Assembly: GCF_001894805.1 (NCBI RefSeq)
Contig: NZ_BCWX01000003.1
Span: 62,001-126,000 of the forward strand
DNA from: Rhodococcus globerulus NBRC 14531
Lineage (GTDB): Bacteria > Actinomycetota > Actinomycetes > Mycobacteriales > Mycobacteriaceae
Reading direction: 5' to 3'
Length of the DNA: 64,000 nt
Shown here one piece after another: positions 55,257-63,951 of this stretch; position 1 is the first letter of the stretch, and each line of letters starts with the position of its first letter. The notes under the pieces were generated by a model. It ran no database searches and had not been told where the DNA came from. It worked only from the letters and a program-made list of their open reading frames with translations. Position numbers and translations under genes: made by a program.

Positions 55257-56081
55257 GTGACCCGAATCCGAATGTTTGCCACCGACCTCGACGGCACCCT
55301 GCTGCGCTCCGATCGAACGATTTCGGAGCGGACGGCGCAGGCGATGGAGAGCGCACGCCTGGCGGGAATCGAAGTGGTGTGGGCGACGGCTCGGGCTCGG
55401 CATTCGGTGCATACGTTGGCGAGCTCATGCGGGTTTCGGGGCAAGGCCGTGTGCGCCAACGGTGCTGTGATTCTAGATCTTGCCGACGGTACACCGAAGA
55501 TCGTCGATACTGTCTCGATCGAAACATCCTTGGCGGCAACGGCAATGGAACAAATCCGCACACTCGTTCCCGGCGTCGTGTTCGCGAATGTCGGGCCGAC
55601 ACAGTTCTTTGCGGAACCCGAATACGCTGCGCTGTGCGACTTCACGGATCACCACAGGCACGTCCACGAGATGGTTCTTGCCGATACGTTGCCGCTGGAG
55701 ATCGAACCGATGGTGAAGATTGTTGCCCGGCATCCGGACGTGTCGAGTTCCGATCTCTACCGAACCGCCGCGGCAGCCGGAATTACCGGCGTCGAACTCA
55801 CTCATTCCGGTGCCCCGTACATGGAAATGGCGGCATCCGGGGTGTCCAAAGCCAGTGCACTCGCACAGTTGTGCGCCGCTGAAGGCATTGACCCGTCGGA
55901 GGTCGCGGCCGCAGGTGACGCCGTCAACGACCTGCCGATGTTGATGTGGGCAGGTACCGCCTTGGCGCCGTCGAACGCGCTACCGGAAATTCTCGAACTT
56001 GCAGACCGAGTGCTGGCGAGCAACGACGAGGACGGGGTGGCGAGCTACCTGGAGGAATTGGCATCTTCGAACCACGGCTAA
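55257..56081 (+). CDS. HAD family phosphatase (Cof-type)
   Basis: A 274-residue HAD hydrolase of subfamily IIB. Motif I is FATDLDGTLLRSD, with the nucleophile and acid Asp near residues 8 and 10. Lys appears in the later motif VSKASALAQL, and motif IV is AAGDAVNDLPML. Cof-type members dephosphorylate sugar phosphates or FMN-like compounds. The GTG at 55257 gives a few residues before motif I; an ATG at 55272 is possible. The 3' end overlaps the convergent cinA-like gene by four bases. Confidence 0.9.
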   Translation: MTRIRMFATDLDGTLLRSDRTISERTAQAMESARLAGIEVVWATARARHSVHTLASSCGFRGKAVCANGAVILDLADGTPKIVDTVSIETSLAATAMEQIRTLVPGVVFANVGPTQFFAEPEYAALCDFTDHHRHVHEMVLADTLPLEIEPMVKIVARHPDVSSSDLYRTAAAAGITGVELTHSGAPYMEMAASGVSKASALAQLCAAEGIDPSEVAAAGDAVNDLPMLMWAGTALAPSNALPEILELADRVLASNDEDGVASYLEELASSNHG

Positions 56082-56599
56082 CTCGCCAGTCTGGTGTGAT
56101 CGCCGCCGGCGGCATGCTGCGCTAACAGTTTGATCGCATGCTCGACTGTCGCGGCGAGAATGTCCTCCGGCTCGCCGCTGAATACCTGTTTCTCAGTCTC
56201 GGCGACACCATGATCGACAACCCCGAACCACACTGTTCCAGGATCTTGGTCCTCCTGGGGTTCTGGGCCTGCCTCCCCGGTGACGGCCAGAGCCAGCGTG
56301 GCACCCATCAGGGTTGCAGTGCTGTGGGCCATGACTCGCACCGCGTCTTCACAGACGACGGGGCCGTCCGGAACGTGGAGCACGGAATGCTTGACCGCCG
56401 GACTGTACGCGACAATCCCACCACTGAACCAAGACCCGGCATCGGGCGCCTTTCCCAGGTGCGCAGCGATATTTCCGGAGGTCAGTGATTCCGCTGTTGC
56501 GACGGTCAAACCGCGTCTTGTTGCTGCGGTTGCCAATTGTTCGCACACATCGTCGAGGCCGCGTTCAGTGGGGAGTGCGGGTTGGGGATCGGTGCTCAC
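56078..56599 (-). CDS. CinA C-terminal-domain amidohydrolase
   Basis: A 173-residue stand-alone CinA/PncC domain. Its signature is VATAESLTSGNIAAHLG, followed by GSWFSGGIVAYSPAVKHSVL, MAHSTATLMGATLALAVTGEAGP and GTVWFGV. PncC deamidates nicotinamide mononucleotide in NAD salvage. The start is GTG at 56599 after AAAGGA. The N-terminal MocF domain of full CinA is absent, as in many bacteria. Confidence 0.9.
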   Translation of the reverse strand: MSTDPQPALPTERGLDDVCEQLATAATRRGLTVATAESLTSGNIAAHLGKAPDAGSWFSGGIVAYSPAVKHSVLHVPDGPVVCEDAVRVMAHSTATLMGATLALAVTGEAGPEPQEDQDPGTVWFGVVDHGVAETEKQVFSGEPEDILAATVEHAIKLLAQHAAGGDHTRLAS

Positions 56600-56611
56600 C
56601 TTGTTGTCCTT

Positions 56612-56728
56612 TCAGTTCGCAGAAGGCGCGCGAAAGCGGTCCCACACCCGGTGCGTCTTCAAGAGTTCTGTCAGGGCGTTGACCGCTTCCTCCGGGTCGG
56701 GCGCAACTAGAATTCCTCTGCCAAAGCC
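56612..56728 (-). pseudogene. possible remnant or C-terminal fragment of a small protein gene
   Basis: An open stretch of 38 codons without a start codon, ending just before the cinA-like gene, encodes LVAPDPEEAVNALTELL followed by KTHRVWDRFRAPSAN, which looks like a genuine amphipathic C-terminus. A TAG closes it upstream. It may be a decayed gene or a frameshifted one. No family recognised. Confidence 0.3.
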
Positions 56729-56831
56729 CTACCCCACACATGATTCGACAAACATCGTGCTGGTAGCCCCGCTCGAACGGGTCGTGTTGTTATTCGACCA
56801 TCGGTAGTGGACGCGAGGCGCGGCGGCAATT

Positions 56832-57713
56832 TCAGCCCGTGACAGCCTTAGGTCCGAAGCCCACGCCGCAGTCCGTCATGAATTCTGTAAACACGCGATC
56901 GAACCGGTCGGGGTAGTCAAGGTGCGGGAAATGTCCTGCGCGGGGGAAGATCTCGACCCGACCCAGGGGTAGTTCGGCGCGGGCGTTCTCGGTGTGCGCG
57001 TTGGGGATGATGGTGTCTTCGGCGCCCCAGACCAAGAGTGCCTGCAAGTTCTGGAACTTCGCGAAATGTGGTGTAGCGGCCACGGTTTGGCCCTGGTAAT
57101 TGATCACCGAGCGGGCAGTGGCAAGGAAAGCCTGCCGGGTTGCGGCGTCGGATACCGTCGCAAGGCTCTTGCGAGCTTCACTGGCGCTGGCACCCAATTT
57201 GAACAGCCCGATCTTGTTGAACAGTTCGAGAGCTTTGTCGGTGACGTCGGTCAGCGTCTTGGACGCCAGGACGGGAAGAACCAGTTCGCTGCCGGGCAAG
57301 GTTGCGGCCCGAAGGAGTGGGCTGACTTCGGGGCCCAGGCCACCGCTGGCCACCAGGCACAGGCGCTCGACGCGGTCGGGGAACAGATACATGGCTTGCA
57401 TGGCAACACCGCCGCCGAGGGAGTGGCCGACCAACGTGGCGGAGGGGATGTCGAGTGCTTCCAGGAGATCGCGCACGGTCGCGGCGTGGGCACTCAGGGA
57501 GTAGTCGCTGGCCGGCTTGTCGGACGCTCCGTGCCCGAACAGGTCGGGTGCGATGACGCGGTAGCGCCGCGACAGCGTCTCGATCTGCGGTTCCCAATTG
57601 GTATGTGCGCCGAGAAGGCCGTGGATCAGGACGACAACGGGGCCTTTGCCCTGGTCGACGTATTTCAGCTGGTCACCGTGCAGTACAACGGTCTGCAATT
57701 GATCGGTTGCCAT
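56832..57713 (-). CDS. alpha/beta hydrolase
   Basis: A 293-residue alpha/beta-fold hydrolase. The oxyanion motif HGLLGAHTNW, the nucleophile elbow GHSLGGG (Ser), the acid in GAEDTIIP and the His in RAGHFPHLD make a complete triad. The helical cap in the middle is of esterase or MCP-hydrolase-like size. The ATG at 57713 follows GAAAGG; the open frame upstream has no ribosome site. The substrate is unknown. Confidence 0.9.
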   Translation of the reverse strand: MATDQLQTVVLHGDQLKYVDQGKGPVVVLIHGLLGAHTNWEPQIETLSRRYRVIAPDLFGHGASDKPASDYSLSAHAATVRDLLEALDIPSATLVGHSLGGGVAMQAMYLFPDRVERLCLVASGGLGPEVSPLLRAATLPGSELVLPVLASKTLTDVTDKALELFNKIGLFKLGASASEARKSLATVSDAATRQAFLATARSVINYQGQTVAATPHFAKFQNLQALLVWGAEDTIIPNAHTENARAELPLGRVEIFPRAGHFPHLDYPDRFDRVFTEFMTDCGVGFGPKAVTG

Positions 57714-57928
57714 GGTTGAGCCTTTCGGAGCGGCCGGTTTGTCCAGCGCTCGCGTGTTGTGATGGCCGCATCTCCGCCCCGACGCGGATTCACGGTATTT
57801 GTGACCGGGAGTTACCCCAGTTCCCTCAGTATGCCCATTGCAGGTCGTCCTGTCGTGGTCATACCGGGTGTTGTGACGAACCGCGATTGCTGTTGCGGCG
57901 GGAGACGTAGAACTCACTTGGCTGCGGA

Positions 57929-58594
57929 TCAGGCAAAATCCTCGAGCTTTCCGAAGGTCAGGCCAACATCCCAGGGATGGACGTTCCACGTCTGGATGGC
58001 TGTTGTGGCGAAGATGCCTGCCGCTTCGATGGTCTCCTGCGACGCCGGCGCCGCGACGGAAACCCCTGGTTGATCGCTGGGAACCTCAGGCCAGACGCCG
58101 GTATCAGCGGGTGCGGGTGCTGCCTCCATGACGGCATTGGCTGCGCCGTCCTCGCTGATCACGGCAAACAGACAATGCGGCTGCGCTGGAGCGTCCCAGC
58201 CGCCCTGTTCTACCAGCCAGAATTCGCTGCGCGCCGCAGCGGAGAGAGCAACGTGTGCGAGTGCCAGCTCGAGTTCGTCCCACGGATCTCCGTCGACGGG
58301 GATGGGTTCGCCGAGTTGGAACGATCCGGCGGCTGCGGCGTTGTCGGCAGAGGCGAAGCGCGGTTGCACCGACAGGGTGCCAGACTGTGTGTCCAGGAAG
58401 GCAATTTCTCGAGATCTGTTGTCCGGCATCATGGTACGGGCGATACGTCCACGACCGAGCAGCTCGGCAAGACCTTCGGGATTATCGATGCTCCACAGAC
58501 GGGTCTCGTCCTCGGACCAGGTGCGGATCATTCCACTGACGACGGGACTGATCAATACGGGTTCGAGATTCGTAGTGTCACTCTGTTCACTCAT
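57929..58594 (-). CDS. hypothetical protein
   Basis: A 221-residue acidic soluble protein without membrane segments. Trp- and Asp/Glu-rich stretches such as DGDPWDELELALAHVALSAA and NVHPWDVGLTFGKLED are visible, and the middle has an Ala/Pro linker. I recognise no family. The ATG at 58594 follows GGGAG with good spacing. It lies between the alpha/beta hydrolase and the SDR gene on the same strand. Confidence 0.75.
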   Translation of the reverse strand: MSEQSDTTNLEPVLISPVVSGMIRTWSEDETRLWSIDNPEGLAELLGRGRIARTMMPDNRSREIAFLDTQSGTLSVQPRFASADNAAAAGSFQLGEPIPVDGDPWDELELALAHVALSAAARSEFWLVEQGGWDAPAQPHCLFAVISEDGAANAVMEAAPAPADTGVWPEVPSDQPGVSVAAPASQETIEAAGIFATTAIQTWNVHPWDVGLTFGKLEDFA

Positions 58595-58666
58595 CGCGCG
58601 CTCCCACCGAAGTTCGTACCGCCGGACGGGTGCCAGGGGACTCTCGGACAAGTATGCCGCCTCGCG

Positions 58667-58710
58667 CTGTGCGCCTTTCTTAACCGCGAGGGGTTAAGAG
58701 AGGCGCACAG
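58667..58710. terminator. hairpin terminator with CTGTGCGCCTTT stem (copy 3)
   Basis: 58667-58685 pairs with 58692-58710 over 19 bp with one mismatch around GCGAGG. It lies 7 bases past the SDR stop. Its CTGTGCGCCTTT start is identical to the hairpin at 18695, while the inner stem (CTTAACC) differs. Confidence 0.75.
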
Positions 58711-58717
58711 TAGGCGA

Positions 58718-59482
58718 TCACATATGCGTGCCGCCATCGATGCGGATTTCGGTTCCGGTCACAAATGAGCCGTCCTCGGATGCGAGCATCGCGATCACGC
58801 CTGCCACCGCGGACGGGGGAGCAAAACCGTCACCGATGGCCGGTAGCAGCTTGCCGAGCAACGTGTAGTCGATATCGGCGGGGAATCCGGGGTCGGACGT
58901 CATTCCCGACGCGATGCTTCCTGGCGCGACGGCAACGGCACGCAGTCCCTGCTTGCTGTATTCGAGAGCAAGTGCATGCGTGAAGGATTGGATACCGCCC
59001 TTGGACGCCGCATAGGCCGCCATGTACGGGTGGGCAAACGTCGCGGAGGTGGAACTGAAGTTGACGACAACACCGCTGCCACTTTCCAGCAGAGCGGGAA
59101 GCGCCTCGCGTGTCATGAGAAAGGTACCGGTGAGGTTGACGCCGATGACGGTGTTCCAGAAGTCGAGCGACATCTCGTGGGTGCGTTCGGAGCGCAGAAT
59201 TCCAGCGGCATTGACGAGGACGTCCAAACCACCGAGTGCCGTGATCGCAGAACCGATCTGTTGCCGAACGGAGTCCTCTTTCGAGATGTCGACGGTGACG
59301 ACGGTGAGGCGGTCGCCATGGCCGGCGGCAGCTGCTGCGGCTCGAGTGAGTTCGAGTCCTGCTTCGGAAATATCCGCGGCAACGACGGTGCCGCCTTCTT
59401 CCAGGATTCGAGCCACCGTGGCTTGCCCGATGCCGGACCCGGCACCGCTGATGAGGATGCGCTTGTTGTCGAATCGGTTCAT
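58718..59482 (-). CDS. SDR family NAD(P)-dependent oxidoreductase
   Basis: A 254-residue classical SDR with GAGSGIG at about 13-19, NAAG in VLVNAAGIL, a catalytic serine in FSSTSAT, the active-site YAASKG, and a C-terminus ending GGTHM. It reduces or oxidises a hydroxyl/keto group of unknown substrate. The ATG is at 59482; no strong ribosome site is seen. It is monocistronic, with a terminator hairpin downstream and a palindrome-rich upstream region. Confidence 0.92.
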   Translation of the reverse strand: MNRFDNKRILISGAGSGIGQATVARILEEGGTVVAADISEAGLELTRAAAAAAGHGDRLTVVTVDISKEDSVRQQIGSAITALGGLDVLVNAAGILRSERTHEMSLDFWNTVIGVNLTGTFLMTREALPALLESGSGVVVNFSSTSATFAHPYMAAYAASKGGIQSFTHALALEYSKQGLRAVAVAPGSIASGMTSDPGFPADIDYTLLGKLLPAIGDGFAPPSAVAGVIAMLASEDGSFVTGTEIRIDGGTHM

Positions 59483-59860
59483 GAAAAATCTCCGGTCTGT
59501 GGAAGAAAACGGCGCTGCTACTTTTGATTCTCCGGAGAAGAAAAGCTCGAAACCAGGGGTTATCCCATTGAGCGAACACGTGGTGGTCGACGCTGAGCGA
59601 ACCAGTGGCAGTTAACGCACTGCCGCAATCCAATTTACGTACAGCGCAAGGCTGTACGTAGCGCGGCGCTGGTCGGGTCACCGCGAGATGAAAGGAGGAA
59701 TCCTGCTCGCCGACCATGCATTCCCCAACCGCCATGAGTCACGGGTGGAGCGAGTTTGACGCCAAAGCTCTTTGACCGTATTCCTGCTGCGAGGTCTTCG
59801 GCGAGCGTTAGGGCGAAAGATGCAACTTCGTAACGTGATCGTGCTGTGTGCTCGACACAA
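59483..59860. promoter_or_regulatory. intergenic region with three palindromes upstream of the SDR gene
   Basis: About 380 bases without a supported gene. It holds the perfect palindrome TTCTCCGGAGAA (59528-59539), similar to the GGAGAAT elements at the left of the window; two TGAGCGAAC copies (near 59574 and 59594); and a perfect 10-bp inverted repeat TACGTACAGC (59636-59660). The first may be an operator for the SDR gene; the others are unexplained. Confidence 0.45.
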
Positions 59861-59895
59861 AAGCCCCCTCGGCCTTTGCGAGGCTGAGGGGGCTT
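59861..59895 (-). terminator. terminator of the fadD-ech-fadE operon
   Basis: AAGCCCCCTCGGCCT (59861-59875) pairs with 59881-59895 over 15 bp with one wobble around TTGCG. On the minus strand it is followed by TTTTGTG. It lies 13 bases past the last fadE stop. Confidence 0.85.
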
Positions 59896-59907
59896 CGGGT
59901 GTCGTTG

Positions 59908-60960
59908 CTACAGGCCTGCGGCCGTTGCCAACTCGGGCAGGTATGCACTCGGCTGGCCGAACAACTGCGCGCTGCTGTGCGCGCGCTTGAAGTACAGCTG
60001 AGCGTCATGCTCCCAGGTGATGGCGATTCCGCCGTGCAACTGAACGGCTTCGGAGGTGATCTGCTGGAAAGCCTCGGAGCAGTAGACCTTGGCGATCGCT
60101 GCGTCACCGACTGACTGTGTGGCCACTGCGGCGTAGGTCATGGACCGAGCCGTCTCGACCAGCGTGTACATGTCGGCCATCCGGTGCTTGAGGGCCTGGA
60201 AGGACCCGATTGCGCGACCGAACTGTTTGCGAGACTTCGTGTATTCCACCGTCTGTTCGACGATGGCTGCGGCAGCACCCACCTGTTCGGCGGACAGTGC
60301 AATCAAGACAACCGTTCGGATGCGATCGACCAGATCCGCAGACCATGCGAGAGGCCGCCCGCGAACACCGGAGAACGTGACCTCCGAGAGCGTCCGCGTC
60401 GGGTCCATGGTGGGGACGCGTCGGCGGGAAACACCTTCGGCTTCGGGATCGACTTCGTAGAAGCCGTCGGCCGTCAGCACCAGTAAGGTGTCGGCGACGT
60501 GTCCGTCGAGGACATAGGCAGCGGTGCCGTTCAACGCGTCTTCAGTGGCGGAGACTCCGAAGGAATCCCAACCGCTCGCACCCGCCCAGCACAGTGCAAG
60601 TGTGCTTTCGCCGGCAGCAACGCCGGGGAGCAGACGCGAGCAGGCGTCGGCATCGCCCGAGAGCAACAGGGCCTGCGCAGAGAGAATCGCGGAACCCAGC
60701 ATCGGCGACGGCGTCAGCGTGCGTCCGAGTTCTTCCTGGACCACATGAACTTCCGCCAAGCTTGCTCCGACGCCGTCGAACTCCTCGGGAATCGCCAGTG
60801 CGGCGACGCCGATCTGCTCACACAGCTTGCTCCAGAGAGCGGCGTCGTAGCCGCTGTCCGTGGTGATGGCGGTGCGGACGGAAGCTGAGTCGGAATGCTT
60901 GCTCAGGAGGTCGCGTACCGACGCGCGCAATGCTGCCTGGTCTTCGGTGTCGATGCTCAT
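59908..60960 (-). CDS. acyl-CoA dehydrogenase family protein (short, beta-type)
   Basis: A 350-residue acyl-CoA-dehydrogenase-like protein, shorter than typical homotetrameric enzymes. Its C-terminus has QLHGGIAITWEHDAQLYFKRA but no YEGT-type catalytic-glutamate motif. That layout is typical of one partner of the heteromeric FadE complexes used for steroid or other bulky CoA thioesters in actinobacteria. The ATG at 60960 overlaps the stop of the preceding fadE gene. It is last in the operon. Confidence 0.9.
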   Translation of the reverse strand: MSIDTEDQAALRASVRDLLSKHSDSASVRTAITTDSGYDAALWSKLCEQIGVAALAIPEEFDGVGASLAEVHVVQEELGRTLTPSPMLGSAILSAQALLLSGDADACSRLLPGVAAGESTLALCWAGASGWDSFGVSATEDALNGTAAYVLDGHVADTLLVLTADGFYEVDPEAEGVSRRRVPTMDPTRTLSEVTFSGVRGRPLAWSADLVDRIRTVVLIALSAEQVGAAAAIVEQTVEYTKSRKQFGRAIGSFQALKHRMADMYTLVETARSMTYAAVATQSVGDAAIAKVYCSEAFQQITSEAVQLHGGIAITWEHDAQLYFKRAHSSAQLFGQPSAYLPELATAAGL

Positions 60961-61922
60961 GACGCAACCAGGGATGCGACGACCCGGGCGCGGTGCTCGG
61001 ACGGAGTGCCCCACGCGGTAAGCAATGCTCGTACCTTGGTGAGCCACAGCGAGAGATCGTGTTCCATCGTGTATCCGATGGCGCCGTGAACCTGGAGCCC
61101 GACGCGAGCGGCCTTGTAGGCGGCGTCGCCGCAGGCAACCTTGGCAGCGGAGATGTCACGCGAGGCATCGGCCGACTGATCGCGCACCGACAGCGCGGCA
61201 CCGTGTAGGAGCGGGCGAGCCATTTCGAGAGAAACGGCAACCTCGGCCAAGTGGTGCTTCATGGCCTGGAACTGTCCGATGACCTTGCCGAACTGCTTGC
61301 GCTGCTTTGCGTATTCGGTGGTGACCTCGAGGAGAGTCTGCCCGAGGCCCTGAAGCTGAGCAGCAGTGGCGAGGGCGCCCATGTCGAATGCGGCGGAGAA
61401 GTCGGCGGAGCCGAGCGACTCGCCGGCGGATACCTCGAAGAGCTTGCGCGAGAGGTCAACCGACGCCTTGGCTTCGCCGGGAACGCCGAGGCTGACTTCG
61501 CCGTCCTGTGCCAGAAGAACCAGGTCAACAGAGTTGGCATCGAGCGCAAACGGTGTGTGCGGGGGAGCTGCGACCGTGGCGAGCGAACCTTCGGCAAGAG
61601 CGGAGAGGCGCTCGGGTGCAACAGAAGCCAGCAGAGTCGGTGCTACTGCGATGGTTTCGACGACCGGGCCAGGTACCGCATGGCGACCGAGCTGCTCGAG
61701 AGCAACAACCAGGTCGACGGCGTCGGCGCCCAGGCCGTCATGCTCTTCGGCGATGACAAGTCCGTTGACGCCGGTCTCGGCGAGGCGCTGCCACAGCTTC
61801 TTGCCTGGTGCGGTGTCACCGTCGTTCCAGGATCGGATGACGGCGGGCATGTCGGACTTGGTGAGCAACGCATCGATGCTCGCAGCGAAGTCCTGGTGGG
61901 AGGAGTCGAGCGCGAATCTCAT
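60957..61922 (-). CDS. acyl-CoA dehydrogenase family protein (short, FadE18-like)
   Basis: A 321-residue short FadE with QVHGAIGYTMEHDLSLWLTK near the C-terminus and no YEGT motif. Its N-terminal half is reduced. From memory, M. tuberculosis fadE18 (Rv1933c) next to fadE17 and echA13 has the same size and setting. It probably pairs with the longer FadE encoded just upstream. Starts and stops overlap by ATGA on both sides. Confidence 0.9.
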   Translation of the reverse strand: MRFALDSSHQDFAASIDALLTKSDMPAVIRSWNDGDTAPGKKLWQRLAETGVNGLVIAEEHDGLGADAVDLVVALEQLGRHAVPGPVVETIAVAPTLLASVAPERLSALAEGSLATVAAPPHTPFALDANSVDLVLLAQDGEVSLGVPGEAKASVDLSRKLFEVSAGESLGSADFSAAFDMGALATAAQLQGLGQTLLEVTTEYAKQRKQFGKVIGQFQAMKHHLAEVAVSLEMARPLLHGAALSVRDQSADASRDISAAKVACGDAAYKAARVGLQVHGAIGYTMEHDLSLWLTKVRALLTAWGTPSEHRARVVASLVAS

Positions 61923-63079
61923 CGGTCCGCCTTAGGTAGGCCGAGCAGACGCTCAGCGATGACATTTTTCTGAATCTCGTTGGTGCCTGCGTAGATCGGG
62001 CCGGACAGGGAGAACAGGTATCCGTCCATCCAGTTGTCGGCCAGTTCAGCTTCGGGGCCCTGCAGTTCGAGGGCGGTCTCGTGGGTAGCGATGTCCCACT
62101 CGGACCAGAAGACCTTGTTGATCGAGGACTCGGCACCGAGTTGTCCACCGTCGGCGAGACGGGTGACGGTCCCGAACGTGTTGAGCTGGTAGGCGCGAGC
62201 GCCGATCCAGGCGTCGGCGACCTGATTGCGCAGAGCGCTGTCGTCCGTGCGTCCGCTGGCCTTGTACAGCTCGAGAAGGCGGTCGACGGTCGCGAGGAAG
62301 CGGCCGGGGCTACGCAGCGAGAGGCCACGCTCGTTGCTGGCGGTGCTCATCGCGACGCGCCATCCTTCGTTGACGCTGCCGATCACACCGGACTCACCCG
62401 GGTTGGCCGGGTCGTCGGGAACAAAGACGTCTTCGAGGAAGATCTCGGCGAAGCCGGGCTCACCGTCGAGCTGATCGATCGGACGCACGGTGACGCCGGG
62501 CGAACGGAGGTCGAACATGAAGTAGGTAATGCCCTTGTGACGCTGTGCATCCGGATCGGAGCGGAACAGGCCGAAGCCCCAGTCCGCGTAGCTGGCGCGT
62601 GAGCTCCACGTCTTCTGGCCGTTGAGCAGCCAGCCGCCGTCGACCTTCTTCGCGCTCGAACGCAGGCTGGCGAGGTCGGAACCGGACTCGGGTTCGGACC
62701 AGGCCTGTGCCCAGATGTCGTCGGCGCGTGCCATGCGCGGCATGATGCGTGCCAGCTGCTCGGCGTTTGCATGTTCGAAAAGTGTGGGAGCCAGCAGGAA
62801 GATGCCGTTCTGGCTCACGCGTCCGGGTGCACCCGAGCGGTAGTACTCCTCCTCGAAGATGACCCACTCGAGCAGTGACGCGTCGCGTCCGCCGAGTTCC
62901 TTGGGCCACGAGACAACGGCGTAGCCGGCGTCGGCGAGAGTGTGCTCCCACTGACGGTGCTCTTCGAAGCCCTCGGCGGTATCCATCGACTTCAGGGGAG
63001 TGGCGGGCACATTCGCCTCCAGGAACGAGCGGACCTCGTCACGGAATGCGGTTGTGGCGTCGTCGAATACGAGATCCAC
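61919..63079 (-). CDS. acyl-CoA dehydrogenase (long subunit, FadE17-like)
   Basis: A 386-residue acyl-CoA dehydrogenase with the FAD/substrate segment AQAWSEPESGSDLASLR and the C-terminal IYAGTNEIQKN. The Glu of the classical YEG motif is replaced by Ala, so the catalytic base must lie elsewhere, as in heteromeric FadE alpha subunits. The start is GTG overlapping the ech stop by one base. It likely forms an alpha2beta2 enzyme with a neighbouring short FadE. The substrate is unknown. Confidence 0.92.
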   Translation of the reverse strand: MDLVFDDATTAFRDEVRSFLEANVPATPLKSMDTAEGFEEHRQWEHTLADAGYAVVSWPKELGGRDASLLEWVIFEEEYYRSGAPGRVSQNGIFLLAPTLFEHANAEQLARIMPRMARADDIWAQAWSEPESGSDLASLRSSAKKVDGGWLLNGQKTWSSRASYADWGFGLFRSDPDAQRHKGITYFMFDLRSPGVTVRPIDQLDGEPGFAEIFLEDVFVPDDPANPGESGVIGSVNEGWRVAMSTASNERGLSLRSPGRFLATVDRLLELYKASGRTDDSALRNQVADAWIGARAYQLNTFGTVTRLADGGQLGAESSINKVFWSEWDIATHETALELQGPEAELADNWMDGYLFSLSGPIYAGTNEIQKNVIAERLLGLPKADR

Positions 63080-63951
63080 TAGTTTGTTCCTTCCTGCGGT
63101 GTGCGAGCACTGGCAGCCATAGCTTTGGCGTCGAGACCACCAAGCGAGTCTTTGCCTACCTCGGCGTTGTGAGCGTGAGCGAAGTGATGCAGACCGAAGA
63201 CGGAATCGATGCCGTTACGCATCCCCATCTGATCCTCACACTGGTTGACGGCCTTCTTGGTGAGTGCCAATCCGAAGCGCGGCATCTCGGAGATGCGTTC
63301 GGCAAGTGCAAACGTCTCCTTCTCGAGATCGTCGCGGGAAACAACGCGGTTGACCATGCCGATTTCGTAGGCACGTTGCGCGGTGAATCGATCGCCGGTG
63401 AAGAGCATTTCCTTTGCAAATCTCGAGCCCACCATCCACGGATGGGCAAAGTACTCCACACCGGGGATGCCCATGCGGACAACGGGATCGGAGAAGAACG
63501 CGTCGTCGGCGGCGACGATCATGTCGCAGACCCACGCGAGCATCAGGCCGCCCGCGATGCAGGCGCCCTGGACCATGGCGATGGTGGGTTTGGGGATCTC
63601 CCGCCACCGGCGGCACATTCCCAGGTACACCTCCATCTCGCGCGCGAAACGTTGGTCACCACCGGGCTTGTCGACGTGATCCCACCACATGGCGGCTTTG
63701 TTCTCGTACTCGACGTGATGGTCGCGGCCCGGAGTTCCCAGGTCGTGTCCCGCACTGAAGTGCGGGCCGTTGCCTGCCAGGACGATGACTTTGACGTCGT
63801 CGTCGTCGACAGCGCGCTGGAAAGCGGCGTCGAGTGCGTACGTCACTACCGAGTTCTGGGCATTGCGGTAGTCGGGACGGTTCAGGGTCACGACGGCCAC
63901 AGTGCCGCGGACCTCGTAGGTCACGACATCGGCTTCGAAAGGAACGGTCAT
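63079..63951 (-). CDS. enoyl-CoA hydratase/isomerase family protein (EchA13-like)
   Basis: A 290-residue crotonase. FSAGHDLGTPGRDHHVEY holds the first oxyanion segment with an unusually long insertion after it, and GACIAGGLMLAWVCDMIVA the second. The usual second glutamate region reads DPVVRMGIPG, and the first catalytic Glu position after AGG is Met-Leu-Ala, so classical hydratase chemistry is doubtful. It lies between the fadD and fadE genes with overlapping ends. It resembles mycobacterial EchA13 in context, from memory. Confidence 0.88.
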   Translation of the reverse strand: MTVPFEADVVTYEVRGTVAVVTLNRPDYRNAQNSVVTYALDAAFQRAVDDDDVKVIVLAGNGPHFSAGHDLGTPGRDHHVEYENKAAMWWDHVDKPGGDQRFAREMEVYLGMCRRWREIPKPTIAMVQGACIAGGLMLAWVCDMIVAADDAFFSDPVVRMGIPGVEYFAHPWMVGSRFAKEMLFTGDRFTAQRAYEIGMVNRVVSRDDLEKETFALAERISEMPRFGLALTKKAVNQCEDQMGMRNGIDSVFGLHHFAHAHNAEVGKDSLGGLDAKAMAASARTPQEGTN

